Assembly (NCBI GenBank): GCA_003054655.1
Contig: QAYZ01000015.1
Span: 620,001 to 684,000, forward strand
Source: Spartobacteria bacterium LR76
GTDB taxonomy: Bacteria > Verrucomicrobiota > Verrucomicrobiia > Chthoniobacterales > Terrimicrobiaceae
Length of the DNA: 64,000 nt
Reading direction: 5' to 3'
In this document: positions 9,166 through 18,316 of the stretch, piece after piece
Layout of the letters: every line of letters begins with the position of its first letter
How positions within the stretch are numbered: position 1 is the first letter of the stretch
Position numbers and translations under genes: made by a program
The notes under the pieces: model-generated
The model's database searches: none
Told to the model about the DNA's origin: nothing
Seen by the model: the letters and a program-made list of their open reading frames with translations, nothing else

Positions 9166-10308
9166 ATGCAGAAAAACGCCATCACCGTACTCCTGTTTAC
9201 TGTGGCAGCACTGACCGCCCTCGGGTTTGTCATGCTCTTCAGTACGAGTGCGTTTGCGCAGGAGAGTCATGGCGACATTTATTTCTTCGTGAAGAGGCAG
9301 GGATTCTGGCTCGGCATCTCGGTGGTTGCGGCACTGGTGGGTGCGACGATCGACTATCACTGGTGGCGCAAGCTCTGGCCGGTGTTTTTCGGGGTGGCGT
9401 TCGTTCTGCTCCTGTTCTGCTTCGTGCCGGGGATCGGCATGAAGATCAATGGCTCCTATCGCTGGCTCAACCTGGGTGTCGCAACCTTCCAGCCCAGCGA
9501 ATTTGCCAAGCTCGCCGCCATCTTTTTCACCGCGTGGTGGTTCGAGAAATACGAGGCCAATGCCGGGGAGTTTCTCAAGGGCATCGTGTTTCCGTTTGCG
9601 ATCGTTTCGATCCTCCTTGCTCCCATCGCCATGCAGACTGACCTGGGCTACACCGCCTTGATCGGCGCCACGACGTTGGCGATCATGTTCATCGCCGGCA
9701 TCCGCATGCGATGGGTGATTCCCGCCGCCATCGTCGGCGTGGCGGGCATCATCTACGTCGCCACGCACATCGACGAACGCCAGAGCCGGCTCCTGGCGTT
9801 CATGGAACCCGAGAAACATCAGGCGGGTTCCGGTTATCAGGGCTATCAGGCGCTGATCGCCTTTGGCTCCGGCGGCACGGAGGGGCTGGGACTCGGCGAG
9901 GGTCGGCAAAAGATGTCGTACCTGCCGTATGCGCACACGGACTTTATTTTTCCCATGATCGGCGAGGAGCTCGGGCTGAAATTCACCCTCCTCACCGTCT
10001 TTGGCTACCTGCTGATGTGCCTGTGCGGCGTGATGGTGGCCATGAATGCGCGGGATAGGTTCGGGATGCTGCTGGGATTTGGCTGCATCATGATCGTCAT
10101 TTTGCAATCCATCGTGAACATCGGGGTGACCACATCCCTGCTGCCCAACAAGGGCATGCCGCTGCCATTTATCAGTTTTGGTGGTTCGAATCTGGCAATC
10201 TGCTACTTCATGATGGGTATCCTGGTGAACATCCACCGCCACGGGAATCCGCTGGTGTCGGTTTCATCACCCATTCTCAATCACGTAAGAAACTACTGCC
10301 GCCTGTGA
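9166..10308 (+). CDS. ftsW: Septal lipid II polymerase FtsW (SEDS family)
   Basis: A SEDS-family membrane protein of 380 residues with about ten transmembrane helices. SEDS proteins polymerise glycan strands from lipid II together with a cognate class B PBP, here probably the FtsI encoded upstream. Visible family blocks are GSYRWL-G near residue 95, the QPSEFAKL stretch, the Q-S-R and GLG-G loop region, the HTDFIFPMIGEELG block near 262-276 and PLPFISFGGSN near the C-terminus. RodA is the alternative SEDS paralogue, but the dcw context favours FtsW. The stop overlaps the GTG start of murG. Confidence 0.92.
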   Translation: MQKNAITVLLFTVAALTALGFVMLFSTSAFAQESHGDIYFFVKRQGFWLGISVVAALVGATIDYHWWRKLWPVFFGVAFVLLLFCFVPGIGMKINGSYRWLNLGVATFQPSEFAKLAAIFFTAWWFEKYEANAGEFLKGIVFPFAIVSILLAPIAMQTDLGYTALIGATTLAIMFIAGIRMRWVIPAAIVGVAGIIYVATHIDERQSRLLAFMEPEKHQAGSGYQGYQALIAFGSGGTEGLGLGEGRQKMSYLPYAHTDFIFPMIGEELGLKFTLLTVFGYLLMCLCGVMVAMNARDRFGMLLGFGCIMIVILQSIVNIGVTTSLLPNKGMPLPFISFGGSNLAICYFMMGILVNIHRHGNPLVSVSSPILNHVRNYCRL

Positions 10309-11417
10309 GCACACCTTTTCGCGTTGTCATAGCCTGCGGAGGCACTGGGGGACACCTGTTCCCCGGGCTGGCCGTGGCGGAAACCTTGAAGCAGCGCGGA
10401 CACGAGATCCTCCTCATCGTCTCCGAGAAATCCATCGACAGCATCGCGCTGAAGGCGCATCCGGAGTTCCGGGCCGAGAAGCTGCCATCCATCGGCATGC
10501 CGTCGGTGCTGTCGCCCGCCTTTGTCCGGTTCCTGCGTCGGTCGTGGGAAAGCCTCGGCCATTGCCGCGATGTGTACCGGAGGTTTCGCCCCTCGGCGGT
10601 GCTGGGCATGGGCGGCTTCACCTCGACGGCTCCGCTGCTGGCGGGCCGGATGCAGAAGCTGCCGACCTTCATCCACGAGTCGAATGCCATTCCGGGCCGG
10701 GCCAACAAGCTGGCGGCGAAGTTCGTCACCAAGGCGCTGCTCGGGTTCGGCGCGTGCGGCCAGTATTTTGAAGGCAAGTCCTATGCGGTGACCGGCACGC
10801 CCGTGCGCAAGAATCTCGGCGGAGCCATCCCGCGCGACGAGGCGCTGACGGCGCTAAAGCTCGATCCGTCGCGCAAGACGCTGCTCGTGATGGGCGGCAG
10901 CCAGGGCGCGGCGGGGCTGAATCAAGCCATCTTCAAGTGCGCGCCGCTCTGGGTCGACCAGCCGGTGCAGATCATTCACCTCACGGGCGACCGCGACGAC
11001 CGGCTGGCAGCGGCGAACTACCAGCGCGAGCACCTGCCGCACTACGTCGCGCCCTTCCATCACAAGATGGAGGAGGTGTATTCCGCCGCCGATCTGGTGA
11101 TCTCGCGGGCGGGCGCATCGAGCCTGAGCGAGCTTTCGCAATTCGGCCTGCCCTCGATCCTCGTCCCCTACCCCTACGCCACCGACGACCACCAGACGGC
11201 CAATGCCAATGTCTTCATCGAGGCCGGTGCCGCCGAACTGGTGCAGGAGTCGAAGATCGCACCGGACTCCTTCGGCGTGCTGGTGACAAATTTGCTGACA
11301 AACGATCGCCGCCGCGAACAGATGGCGGCCGCAGCCCGCGCCATCCTGCCGCACGACGCAGCGGGCAACGTGGCTGACGAGGTGGAGAAAGCCGTACGGG
11401 AGGCGCAGGCGCAATGA
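10305..11417 (+). CDS. murG: MurG, lipid II synthase (GlcNAc transferase)
   Basis: GT28-type glycosyltransferase of 370 residues that adds GlcNAc to lipid I on the cytoplasmic membrane face. The N-terminal glycine-rich loop reads GGTGGHLFPG near residue 11. The middle contains the HESNAIPGRANK block and a second G-loop, GGSQGA, at about 197. The nucleotide-sugar region SRAGASSLSEL and the later PYPYATDDHQTANA segment are also diagnostic. It starts with GTG overlapping ftsW and ends overlapping murC-murB (ATGA). Confidence 0.95.
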   Translation: MSTPFRVVIACGGTGGHLFPGLAVAETLKQRGHEILLIVSEKSIDSIALKAHPEFRAEKLPSIGMPSVLSPAFVRFLRRSWESLGHCRDVYRRFRPSAVLGMGGFTSTAPLLAGRMQKLPTFIHESNAIPGRANKLAAKFVTKALLGFGACGQYFEGKSYAVTGTPVRKNLGGAIPRDEALTALKLDPSRKTLLVMGGSQGAAGLNQAIFKCAPLWVDQPVQIIHLTGDRDDRLAAANYQREHLPHYVAPFHHKMEEVYSAADLVISRAGASSLSELSQFGLPSILVPYPYATDDHQTANANVFIEAGAAELVQESKIAPDSFGVLVTNLLTNDRRREQMAAAARAILPHDAAGNVADEVEKAVREAQAQ

Positions 11418-13699
11418 ACCTCGCGAGCCTCACGGAATTCCTCACCAGCGGATCGCGCCGCGTGCACCTGATCGGCGTGGCCGGGTCTGGCATGAGCGGC
11501 ATCGCCGCGCTGCTGCTGGCCCTGGGCCACCGCGTGAGCGGGTCCGACAAGGTCGACACCATCGAGGTCCAGCGTCTGGTCAAGAAGGGGCTGGATTTTC
11601 ACACGCCGCACCTGTCGGGAGAAGTCAATGGCGTAGAGCTGGTGGTCTACTCCTCCGCGATCAAGGCGGGCAACGTGGCCTACGACGAGGCGACGCAACT
11701 GGGCATCCCCATGGTGCGCCGGGCGGACGCGCTGGCCGCGATCATGAACTCCAAGAAGGGCGTGGTGGTGTGCGGCATGCACGGCAAGACCACGACCTCC
11801 TCCATGGCCGCGCATGTGCTGCGCTCGTGCGGGCTGAAGCCCTCGCATTACGTGGGCGCGGAGATTCCCATCCTCGGCACGAACGCGCGGTGGGATTCCG
11901 AGGGCGAGTACTTCGTGGCCGAAGGCGACGAGAGCGACGGCACGCTGATCAATTACCATCCCGAGCACGCCATCGTGCTCAACATCGAGCCCGAGCACCT
12001 GGATTTCTACAAGGACCTCGCCGCCATCGACGCGGTCTACACCAAGCTGGTGACGCAGACGCGCGGCAAGGTGATCTATTGCGGCGACGACGAGGGCGCG
12101 ACCCGCGTGTGCGCCTCGCACCCCGGCGCGGTGAGCTACGGGCACGACGCGAAAAACCGCTACCGCATCACGGACCTCGTGGTGAAGAACTTCCGCTCGC
12201 ACTTCACTACCTGGCGCGGCGATGAGAAGCTGGGCGAGGTGACGCTGAACATTCCCGGTGCGCACAATGCGCTCAACGCCCTGGCCGCCATCGCGCTGGC
12301 CACGGAGATCGGGCAGCCGTTCGACCGTATTGCCTCCGCCCTCGAGACGTTTCGCGGAGCGCGCCGCCGGTTTGAGATCCGGCACGAGTCGCCGCGAAAC
12401 ATCGTGGTGGACGACTACGGGCATCATCCCACGGAAATTGCCGCCACCATCGCGACCGCGCGCACGGGCGACTGGAAGCGTGTGCTCGTGATGTTCCAGC
12501 CGCACCGCTACACGCGCACGCTGGCGCTGAAGGAGGAGTTTGGCCGCGCCTTCGGGCTGGCCGACCATGTGTTCGTCGCGAACGTGTACCCGGCGAGCGA
12601 GAAGCCGATTCCCGGCGTGTCGGGCCAGACCATCGTGGATGCGGTGCTGGCCAACGGGCACCCCTCCGCCTTCCATGAGGAGGACATCACCCGCATCCAT
12701 CAGCTCGCCGGAGCAAAAATCCAGGACGGCGACATCATCCTCAGCCTGGGAGCAGGCAATATCCACGAGGCGGGCGCCCGCCTGGTGAAGGACCTGGAAA
12801 CCCGGGACGCGCTCAGCGCGGTGATGGGGCCGGGAACGATCAAGCTTTACGAACCGCTCTCGCGCCACACGACGATGCGCGTGGGCGGGCCGGCGCAGTT
12901 CTGGGTGGAACCCGAGACCGAGGAAGGTTTTGCCGACCTCGTGAGCTACTGCGACGACCACGACATCCCCTTCATGGTGATGGGACGCGGGTCCAACCTG
13001 CTCGTGCGCGACGGGGGCATCCCCGGCGTGGTGGCGCAGCTTTCCCGGGGGGAATTCGCCCGGTACGAGGTCAATGGCCTGGAGATCACGGCGGGCGTGG
13101 GCCTCAAGCTCAAGCAGCTCACGGCGGTGGCGCAGAATGCGGGCATCGGCGGCTTTGAGTGGATGGAGGGCATCCCCGGCAACCTCGGCGGCAGCCTGCG
13201 CATGAACGCGGGCGCTATGGGGTCGCAGACTTTTGAACAGGTGGTGCGCGTGCGCTATTGCGACATGGACGGCAACATCTTCACCCGCACCCCGGCCGAG
13301 ATGGAGGTACATTACCGCGACGTGCCCACGCTGCGGCAAAATTACGCGCTCTCGGCCACCTTGCGCGGGTATCCCGCCAGCGCCGAGGACATCGCCGCAA
13401 AGATCGCCGAGTCCACGCAGAAGCGCAAAACCTCGCAGCCCATCGCGGCCAGCGCGGGGTGCATCTTCAAGAACCCGACGTCCATCCCGGCGGGCAAGCT
13501 GGTCGATGAACTGGGATTCAAGAACTTCGCCGTGGGCCGGGCCCGCGTCTCCGAGGTTCACGGCAACTTCATCGTCAATGATGGCGGGGCGACCGCCGAG
13601 GAAATCCTCACGCTGATCGGCGAGATCAAGGCCGCCGCAGCACGGGAGCGCGGGATCGAATTGGAAACCGAAGTACAGATCGTAGGAGTGGACGCATAA
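11414..13699 (+). CDS. murC-murB: MurC-MurB fusion: UDP-MurNAc--L-Ala ligase and UDP-MurNAc dehydrogenase
   Basis: One 761-residue frame joins two peptidoglycan precursor enzymes. Residues 1 to about 460 are MurC: the N-terminal GVAGSGMSGIA loop, the P-loop GMHGKTTTSS, and DDYGHHPTEI. Residues from about 475 to the end are MurB: TTMRVGGPAQ, GRGSNLL-RDGG for FAD binding, GIPGNLGG-RMNAGAMG, and the LETEVQ glutamate near the end. MurB normally uses a serine as proton donor; the aligned motif here is SAGCIFKNP with Cys683. No stop or frame change separates the halves. The reactions are consecutive in the pathway (MurB product is the MurC substrate). Coupled to ddl by TAATG. Confidence 0.95.
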   Translation: MNLASLTEFLTSGSRRVHLIGVAGSGMSGIAALLLALGHRVSGSDKVDTIEVQRLVKKGLDFHTPHLSGEVNGVELVVYSSAIKAGNVAYDEATQLGIPMVRRADALAAIMNSKKGVVVCGMHGKTTTSSMAAHVLRSCGLKPSHYVGAEIPILGTNARWDSEGEYFVAEGDESDGTLINYHPEHAIVLNIEPEHLDFYKDLAAIDAVYTKLVTQTRGKVIYCGDDEGATRVCASHPGAVSYGHDAKNRYRITDLVVKNFRSHFTTWRGDEKLGEVTLNIPGAHNALNALAAIALATEIGQPFDRIASALETFRGARRRFEIRHESPRNIVVDDYGHHPTEIAATIATARTGDWKRVLVMFQPHRYTRTLALKEEFGRAFGLADHVFVANVYPASEKPIPGVSGQTIVDAVLANGHPSAFHEEDITRIHQLAGAKIQDGDIILSLGAGNIHEAGARLVKDLETRDALSAVMGPGTIKLYEPLSRHTTMRVGGPAQFWVEPETEEGFADLVSYCDDHDIPFMVMGRGSNLLVRDGGIPGVVAQLSRGEFARYEVNGLEITAGVGLKLKQLTAVAQNAGIGGFEWMEGIPGNLGGSLRMNAGAMGSQTFEQVVRVRYCDMDGNIFTRTPAEMEVHYRDVPTLRQNYALSATLRGYPASAEDIAAKIAESTQKRKTSQPIAASAGCIFKNPTSIPAGKLVDELGFKNFAVGRARVSEVHGNFIVNDGGATAEEILTLIGEIKAAAARERGIELETEVQIVGVDA

Positions 13700-14610
13700 T
13701 GAGCAGTGGAATTTTGAACGACAAAGTGGTGGCGGTGCTGATGGGCGGACCAGGCGCGGAGCGCGAGGTCTCGCTGCGATCGGGAGCCGCCGTGGCGCGC
13801 GCGCTGGGCACGCTGGGCGCAAAGGTCGTCGAGATCGACGTAACCGGGCCGCATTTCACCCTGCCCGAGGGCGCGCACCTGGCGTACAACATGATTCACG
13901 GCACCTTCGGCGAGGACGGCCAGATCCAGGAAATCCTCGAGGCTAAGGGCGTCCCGTACACTGGCGAAGGAGTCGAGGGCAGCAGGCTCGCCTTTGACAA
14001 GATCGAGAGCAAGCGGAAGTTCGACGCTGCCGGGGTGCCGACGGCGGCCTTTGAAGTGCTCGGTCGCGGAGATCAGCCCGGCCTCACCGCCCCGTATGTC
14101 ATCAAGGCCCCGCGCCAGGGGTCCAGCGTGGGCGTACACATCATCCACGACACGGCGCATGTCTCGGCGGCGCTGGAGGATTGTTTCCAGTTCGGCGACG
14201 AGGTGCTGGTGGAGGACTTTGTCAAAGGCCGCGAACTGACGATCGGCATCCTGGGCGGCAAGGCGCTACCCGTGATCGAGATCGTGCCCAACGAGGGATT
14301 TTACGACTACGCGCACAAGTACACGAAGGGTGCTTCCTCGTACTACGTGCCCGCCGAGATCGGCGAGGAAAACACCCGCCGGGTGCAGGAAGCCGCCGAG
14401 GCCGCGCACAAGGCGTTGGGACTGGAAATTTATTCGCGAGTGGATATTCTGTTGGCCGCCGACGGCAGCTTGAGCGTGCTGGAGATCAACACGATCCCGG
14501 GCATGACGGAAACCAGCCTGCTGCCGAAGGCTGCGGCGGTGGTCGGACTCGACTTCCCCGCGCTTTGCGAACGCATTGCCGAACTCTCTCTGGCCCGACA
14601 TAACCGATGA
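13699..14610 (+). CDS. ddl: D-alanine--D-alanine ligase
   Basis: ATP-grasp enzyme of 303 residues that makes the D-Ala-D-Ala dipeptide used by MurF. It opens with a GGPGAEREVSLRSG block, where Ddl proteins have the substrate-binding glutamate and serine. HGTFGEDGQIQ and YTGEGVEGS follow, then the ATP-grasp lysine segments VIKAPRQGSSVGV and the C-terminal EINTIPGMT with metal-binding Glu and Asn. The length is typical of the DdlB subgroup. It overlaps its neighbours on both sides. Confidence 0.95.
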   Translation: MSSGILNDKVVAVLMGGPGAEREVSLRSGAAVARALGTLGAKVVEIDVTGPHFTLPEGAHLAYNMIHGTFGEDGQIQEILEAKGVPYTGEGVEGSRLAFDKIESKRKFDAAGVPTAAFEVLGRGDQPGLTAPYVIKAPRQGSSVGVHIIHDTAHVSAALEDCFQFGDEVLVEDFVKGRELTIGILGGKALPVIEIVPNEGFYDYAHKYTKGASSYYVPAEIGEENTRRVQEAAEAAHKALGLEIYSRVDILLAADGSLSVLEINTIPGMTETSLLPKAAAVVGLDFPALCERIAELSLARHNR

Positions 14611-15566
14611 TCCAACGCCGCTCCACCGCACGTCCCGCCAACCGCCGCTCGAGGCATGCCTCGCCGCGCGCGCATCTGCTCGACGTGCAAATCCGCACCT
14701 CCACGGCGCGAAGGCAGCGGAATGAAAAGGTGGGCAAGTGGGTCTTCAACCTCGTGCTGCTCGGGTCCGTCTCGGTGGCGGCGGTGCTGGGACTCAAGAC
14801 CGGGCTGGACAAGTTCTTCTTCCAAAACGCGGACTACACGCTCAAGCGCATCAGCCTTGAACTCGACAACATCCTGACCCGCGAGGAGGCCCTGGAGGAA
14901 ACCGGGCTGCGCGAGGGCGAGAATATTTTCTCCGTCGACCTGGCCAAGGTGGAGGCGAAGCTCAAGGCGATCCCGCAGGTGGCAAGCGTCCACGTCGAGC
15001 GCGAACTCCCCGACCATATCTCGGTGACCATGACGGCCCGCGATCCGGTGGCCTGGGTGGCCGCGCCGGGCGAGACCGGCGACGTGACCGCCTCGGAGAA
15101 GTCCATGCTGGTCGACGCGACGGGCTACCTCATGCGCCCGCGCCACATCCAGCCCGAATACTTTCACCTCCCCGTGATCTACGGGGTGAAAAGCGACGAC
15201 GTGCAGGACGGCGAACTGCTGGCCAATGAAGACCTGCGCGTGGCGCTCAACCTCATTCAAACCGTGTACTCGCGCCCCGAGTCGCTGCTGCGCATCCGCA
15301 CGCTCGACATCTCGAAGGGGTACAGCATCACGGTCGTAAACGACCAAAACGCCCATATCGTCTTTGCCGCGTCCAACTTCGACGAGCAGCTCGCCCATTT
15401 GCAGAAGCTGCTCCAGCATTGCGAGGAGACGGGCCGCACCCTGGAGAAAGTGAATTTAATGGTTAAGCGGAACACCCCTGTAACCTTCGTCGTCGCCTCG
15501 GCCCCACCCGAGGTCACGCAGAAATCCCAACCCATCGGAAGCTCGCCGAAAACCCGGAGAAACTAA
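14607..15566 (+). CDS. ftsQ: Cell division protein FtsQ (POTRA domain)
   Basis: A 319-residue single-pass protein: a basic cytoplasmic tail of about 45 residues, one membrane helix at about 46-65, then a periplasmic part. A POTRA domain (about 72-145) can be recognised from the ordered pattern of REEALEETGLREGENIF, a K-KAIPQVASV strand and RELPDHISVTM-ARDPVAWV. FtsQ links FtsL-FtsB to the rest of the divisome. The position directly before ftsA agrees with the usual dcw order. The start overlaps ddl (ATGA) and the end overlaps ftsA (TAATG). Confidence 0.88.
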   Translation: MIQRRSTARPANRRSRHASPRAHLLDVQIRTSTARRQRNEKVGKWVFNLVLLGSVSVAAVLGLKTGLDKFFFQNADYTLKRISLELDNILTREEALEETGLREGENIFSVDLAKVEAKLKAIPQVASVHVERELPDHISVTMTARDPVAWVAAPGETGDVTASEKSMLVDATGYLMRPRHIQPEYFHLPVIYGVKSDDVQDGELLANEDLRVALNLIQTVYSRPESLLRIRTLDISKGYSITVVNDQNAHIVFAASNFDEQLAHLQKLLQHCEETGRTLEKVNLMVKRNTPVTFVVASAPPEVTQKSQPIGSSPKTRRN

Positions 15567-16786
15567 TGGCTCGCTCGGACATCCTCGTCGGTGTGGAGGT
15601 GGGAACCTCCAAGGTTTGCGCGGTCGTCGGAGAGACGGGCCGTGAGGGAACGCTGCGCATCCTCGGCGTGGGCTCGGCCCCATCGCGCGGCGTGCGCAAG
15701 GGTGAGATCGTGGACATCGCCATCGCGACGGAGTGCGTGCACGACGCCCTGGCTGATGCCGAGACGAACAGCGACGCCGAGATCGGCAGCGTGTCGGTCG
15801 CGGTGACGGGCAGCCACATCCGGAGCTTCAACAGCCGCGGCGCGATCCTGATCCCGTCGGAGCGCTTCGAGATCGACGAGGAGGATGTCTCCGAGGTTGC
15901 CGTGAAGGCGCGCGAGGTGAACATCCCGACGGAAAACGCCTTTCTGCATTCCATCATCCAGCATTACTACGTGGACGGCCAGGACGGGGTGCTCAACCCC
16001 ATCGGCATGGTCGGCCGCAGGCTGGAGGCAGATTACCATATCATCCACGGCGTGAAGACGCGCCTGCAAAACACCCTGCGCTGCATCCGCGAAAACGGCG
16101 TGCAGCTCGACGAGGTGGTGGTGAACTCCCTCGCCTCCGCGCAGGCCGTGCTCGACCAGCACCAGAAGGATCTCGGCGCGGTCGTGATCGACATGGGCGG
16201 CGGAGTGACGGATTACATCGTCTACGAAAACGGCGCGGTGCGGCACAGCGGCGTGCTGGCCGTGGGCGGCGACCACATCAGCAACGACATCTCGCTCGGG
16301 CTGCGCATTCCCCTCACCCGCGCGGAGAAGCTGAAGGTCGAGGAAGGCTCCACCGTGCTCGGCCAGGGGACGCCGGGCGAAATGATCGTGCTGAAGAACG
16401 ACGCGGGATTCTCCGGCAAGGAGGTCGAGCGCGAGATGCTCAACACGATCATCCATGCGCGCGTGCGCGAGATGTTTGAACTGATCCGCAAGGGGATCGA
16501 GAGCGAAATCCCGCTCCACCTGCTCGGCGCGGGCGTGGTGCTGACGGGCGGCTGCAGCCTGATCAAGGGCATCAAGGACGTGGCGGAGTCGGTCTTCGAC
16601 CTGCCGGTGAGCCTCGCGCGCGAGGCGGGGGTGTCGGGGCCGAAGTCGGTGCTGAACAACCCGCAGTACTCGACGGCGATCGGCTTGATCAAGTTTACCC
16701 AGGCTTTACGGGCGGAAGAGGAAGACCCCGGTCTTTTCGGCTCGGTGCTCCAGAAAATCGGGGGAATCTTCCGCAGAAAGGGCTAG
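15566..16786 (+). CDS. ftsA: Cell division protein FtsA
   Basis: Actin-like ATPase of 406 residues that tethers FtsZ to the membrane. Residues near the start (GVEVGTSKVCAVVGE) form the phosphate-1 loop. The 1C subdomain typical of FtsA follows (GSHIRSFNSRGAI region). VVIDMGGGVTDY near residue 210 is the phosphate-2 loop, and GVVLTGGCSLIKGI near 330 is the adenosine motif. The last residues (QKIGGIFRRKG) look like the short amphipathic membrane-targeting helix. It is six bases upstream of ftsZ. Confidence 0.95.
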   Translation: MARSDILVGVEVGTSKVCAVVGETGREGTLRILGVGSAPSRGVRKGEIVDIAIATECVHDALADAETNSDAEIGSVSVAVTGSHIRSFNSRGAILIPSERFEIDEEDVSEVAVKAREVNIPTENAFLHSIIQHYYVDGQDGVLNPIGMVGRRLEADYHIIHGVKTRLQNTLRCIRENGVQLDEVVVNSLASAQAVLDQHQKDLGAVVIDMGGGVTDYIVYENGAVRHSGVLAVGGDHISNDISLGLRIPLTRAEKLKVEEGSTVLGQGTPGEMIVLKNDAGFSGKEVEREMLNTIIHARVREMFELIRKGIESEIPLHLLGAGVVLTGGCSLIKGIKDVAESVFDLPVSLAREAGVSGPKSVLNNPQYSTAIGLIKFTQALRAEEEDPGLFGSVLQKIGGIFRRKG

Positions 16787-16792
16787 ATCTCC

Positions 16793-18220
16793 ATGATTTC
16801 CTATCCACGATCCGAAGCCGGGGAACCGGCGAGCGTCCAGGCCCTCGTGCTCGGACTGGGCAATGCCGGCGTGCATCTCGTGGATCGCCTGACGATGTCG
16901 GGCATCGCGGAGGCGGAGTTTATCGCGCTGAACACCGACGCGCAGTCGCTGGCCTCGTCGATCACGCAGACGAAGATCGCGCTGGGCCAGAAGGTGACGC
17001 GCGGACTCGGCACGGGCGGAGACCCGGAGGTGGGCTACGAGGCGGCGCAGGAGTCGCTGGGGGAGATTCGCTCCGCGCTTGAGGGCGCGCAGATTGTTTT
17101 CCTCTGCACCGGACTCGGCGGCGGCACCGGATCGGGCGTGGCCCCGGTCATTGCGGAATCCGCCCGCGAGGCGGGAGCGATCGTCATTTCCATCGTCACA
17201 TCGCCGTTTTCCTTCGAGGGCAAGCGGCGGAGCGCCCAGGCGCGTGAGGGCCTGGCAGGCGTGGCGGAGTTTTCCCACGCGGTGCTGCATTTTGAGAACG
17301 ACCGCATGTCGGAGCTGGCCTCGCCACGCGCCGGAATCGAGGAGACGTTTTCCATTTCCGACAACTTCCTCGGCTCTGCCGTGATCTCCCTGCTGGAAAT
17401 CCTGCGAGGCGGCGCGCCGCTGCCGGTGGGGCTGGCCGATGTGTTGTCCGTGCTCGGCGGGGGTTCCGCTGCCGCGCTCTTCGGTCGTGGCGAGGCGACC
17501 GGCGACAACCGCGCCCACGAGGCGCTGGAGCGCGCGCTGAAAAGCCCGCTGCTCGACCGAGGCCGACTGCTGGCCGAGAGCCACGCGATCATTTCCCACA
17601 TCTCCGGCCCGGCCTCGCTGTCCTTCGCGGAGGTCGCCGCCATCATGCGCGAACTCGGCAAGCATGTCGCCGATACCGCCCAGCTTTTCCTCGGGGTCAC
17701 CACCCTGCGGGATACGAACTCACCCGTAACGGTGACGCTGGTCGGCAATTATGCCGCAGGCGACCTGGATGCGCAGCCCGTCGTCGAGCACCACGCCGAG
17801 CGTCCCGCTCCGCGCCAGCGCCCGACTTTTGCCGCCCCGGCTCCCCAGCATGAGGAGACGGAATCCGCACCGGCCCCGCGCCCGCGCCATACGCCCGCAC
17901 CCGTGGTCGAGGAACCCGCACCGCTCTTTTCCGATTCCACCGAGGAGCCGGCTGAGGAAGTTCCAGAAGCCGCGCCCGCTCCAGTACCAACACCGCCTCC
18001 GGCAGCCCGTCCAGTGGCCGCTCGCGAGCATCGCGCCCCTGCCGCACCCAAGCCGCAGCCGCAACCGGCAGGCCCCCCGACCGCGCCCAAGGTAAAGCAG
18101 GAGACGCTTCAGTTTGAATCCGTCGCGCGCGGACGCTTCGAGAAAAGCGAGCCGACGATCGTGGAGGGCGAGGACCTTGACGTGCCCACCTTCCTGCGCA
18201 TGCGCGGGAAGACCCGTTAA
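16793..18220 (+). CDS. ftsZ: Cell division GTPase FtsZ, divergent
   Basis: Tubulin-like GTPase of 475 residues that forms the division ring. The tubulin signature is intact: GLGGGTGSG from residue 107, preceded by NTDAQSL. Two normally invariant sites are altered. The first glycine-rich loop reads GLGNAGVH (21-28) where typical FtsZ has a run of glycines and Asn. The T7 synergy loop reads LPVGLADV (210-217), so the usual N-x-D-x-x-D pattern keeps only the last aspartate (D216). A Pro/Ala/Glu-rich linker of about 130 residues leads to a good C-terminal conserved peptide, DVPTFLR at 463-469, which should bind FtsA. Verrucomicrobial FtsZ proteins are known to be divergent. Confidence 0.9.
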   Translation: MISYPRSEAGEPASVQALVLGLGNAGVHLVDRLTMSGIAEAEFIALNTDAQSLASSITQTKIALGQKVTRGLGTGGDPEVGYEAAQESLGEIRSALEGAQIVFLCTGLGGGTGSGVAPVIAESAREAGAIVISIVTSPFSFEGKRRSAQAREGLAGVAEFSHAVLHFENDRMSELASPRAGIEETFSISDNFLGSAVISLLEILRGGAPLPVGLADVLSVLGGGSAAALFGRGEATGDNRAHEALERALKSPLLDRGRLLAESHAIISHISGPASLSFAEVAAIMRELGKHVADTAQLFLGVTTLRDTNSPVTVTLVGNYAAGDLDAQPVVEHHAERPAPRQRPTFAAPAPQHEETESAPAPRPRHTPAPVVEEPAPLFSDSTEEPAEEVPEAAPAPVPTPPPAARPVAAREHRAPAAPKPQPQPAGPPTAPKVKQETLQFESVARGRFEKSEPTIVEGEDLDVPTFLRMRGKTR

Positions 18221-18316
18221 GCCACCGCTTTCAGCGCCGCTGGAAATTCGGCAAGAATATCCCTTTTTCCAGTTTGACAATGCACAGGGGCAGGCGCAGC
18301 CTTTGGGCCAACCCAC

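Noticed and set aside
11414..13699. MurC-MurB fusion as a sequencing artefact
   Set aside because: Both halves are complete with normal motifs and a continuous linker; a missing stop alone would not give matched frames and a clean junction.
11174..13822. Long minus-strand open frame opposite murC-murB
   Set aside because: Shadow of the fusion gene; no recognisable protein features.
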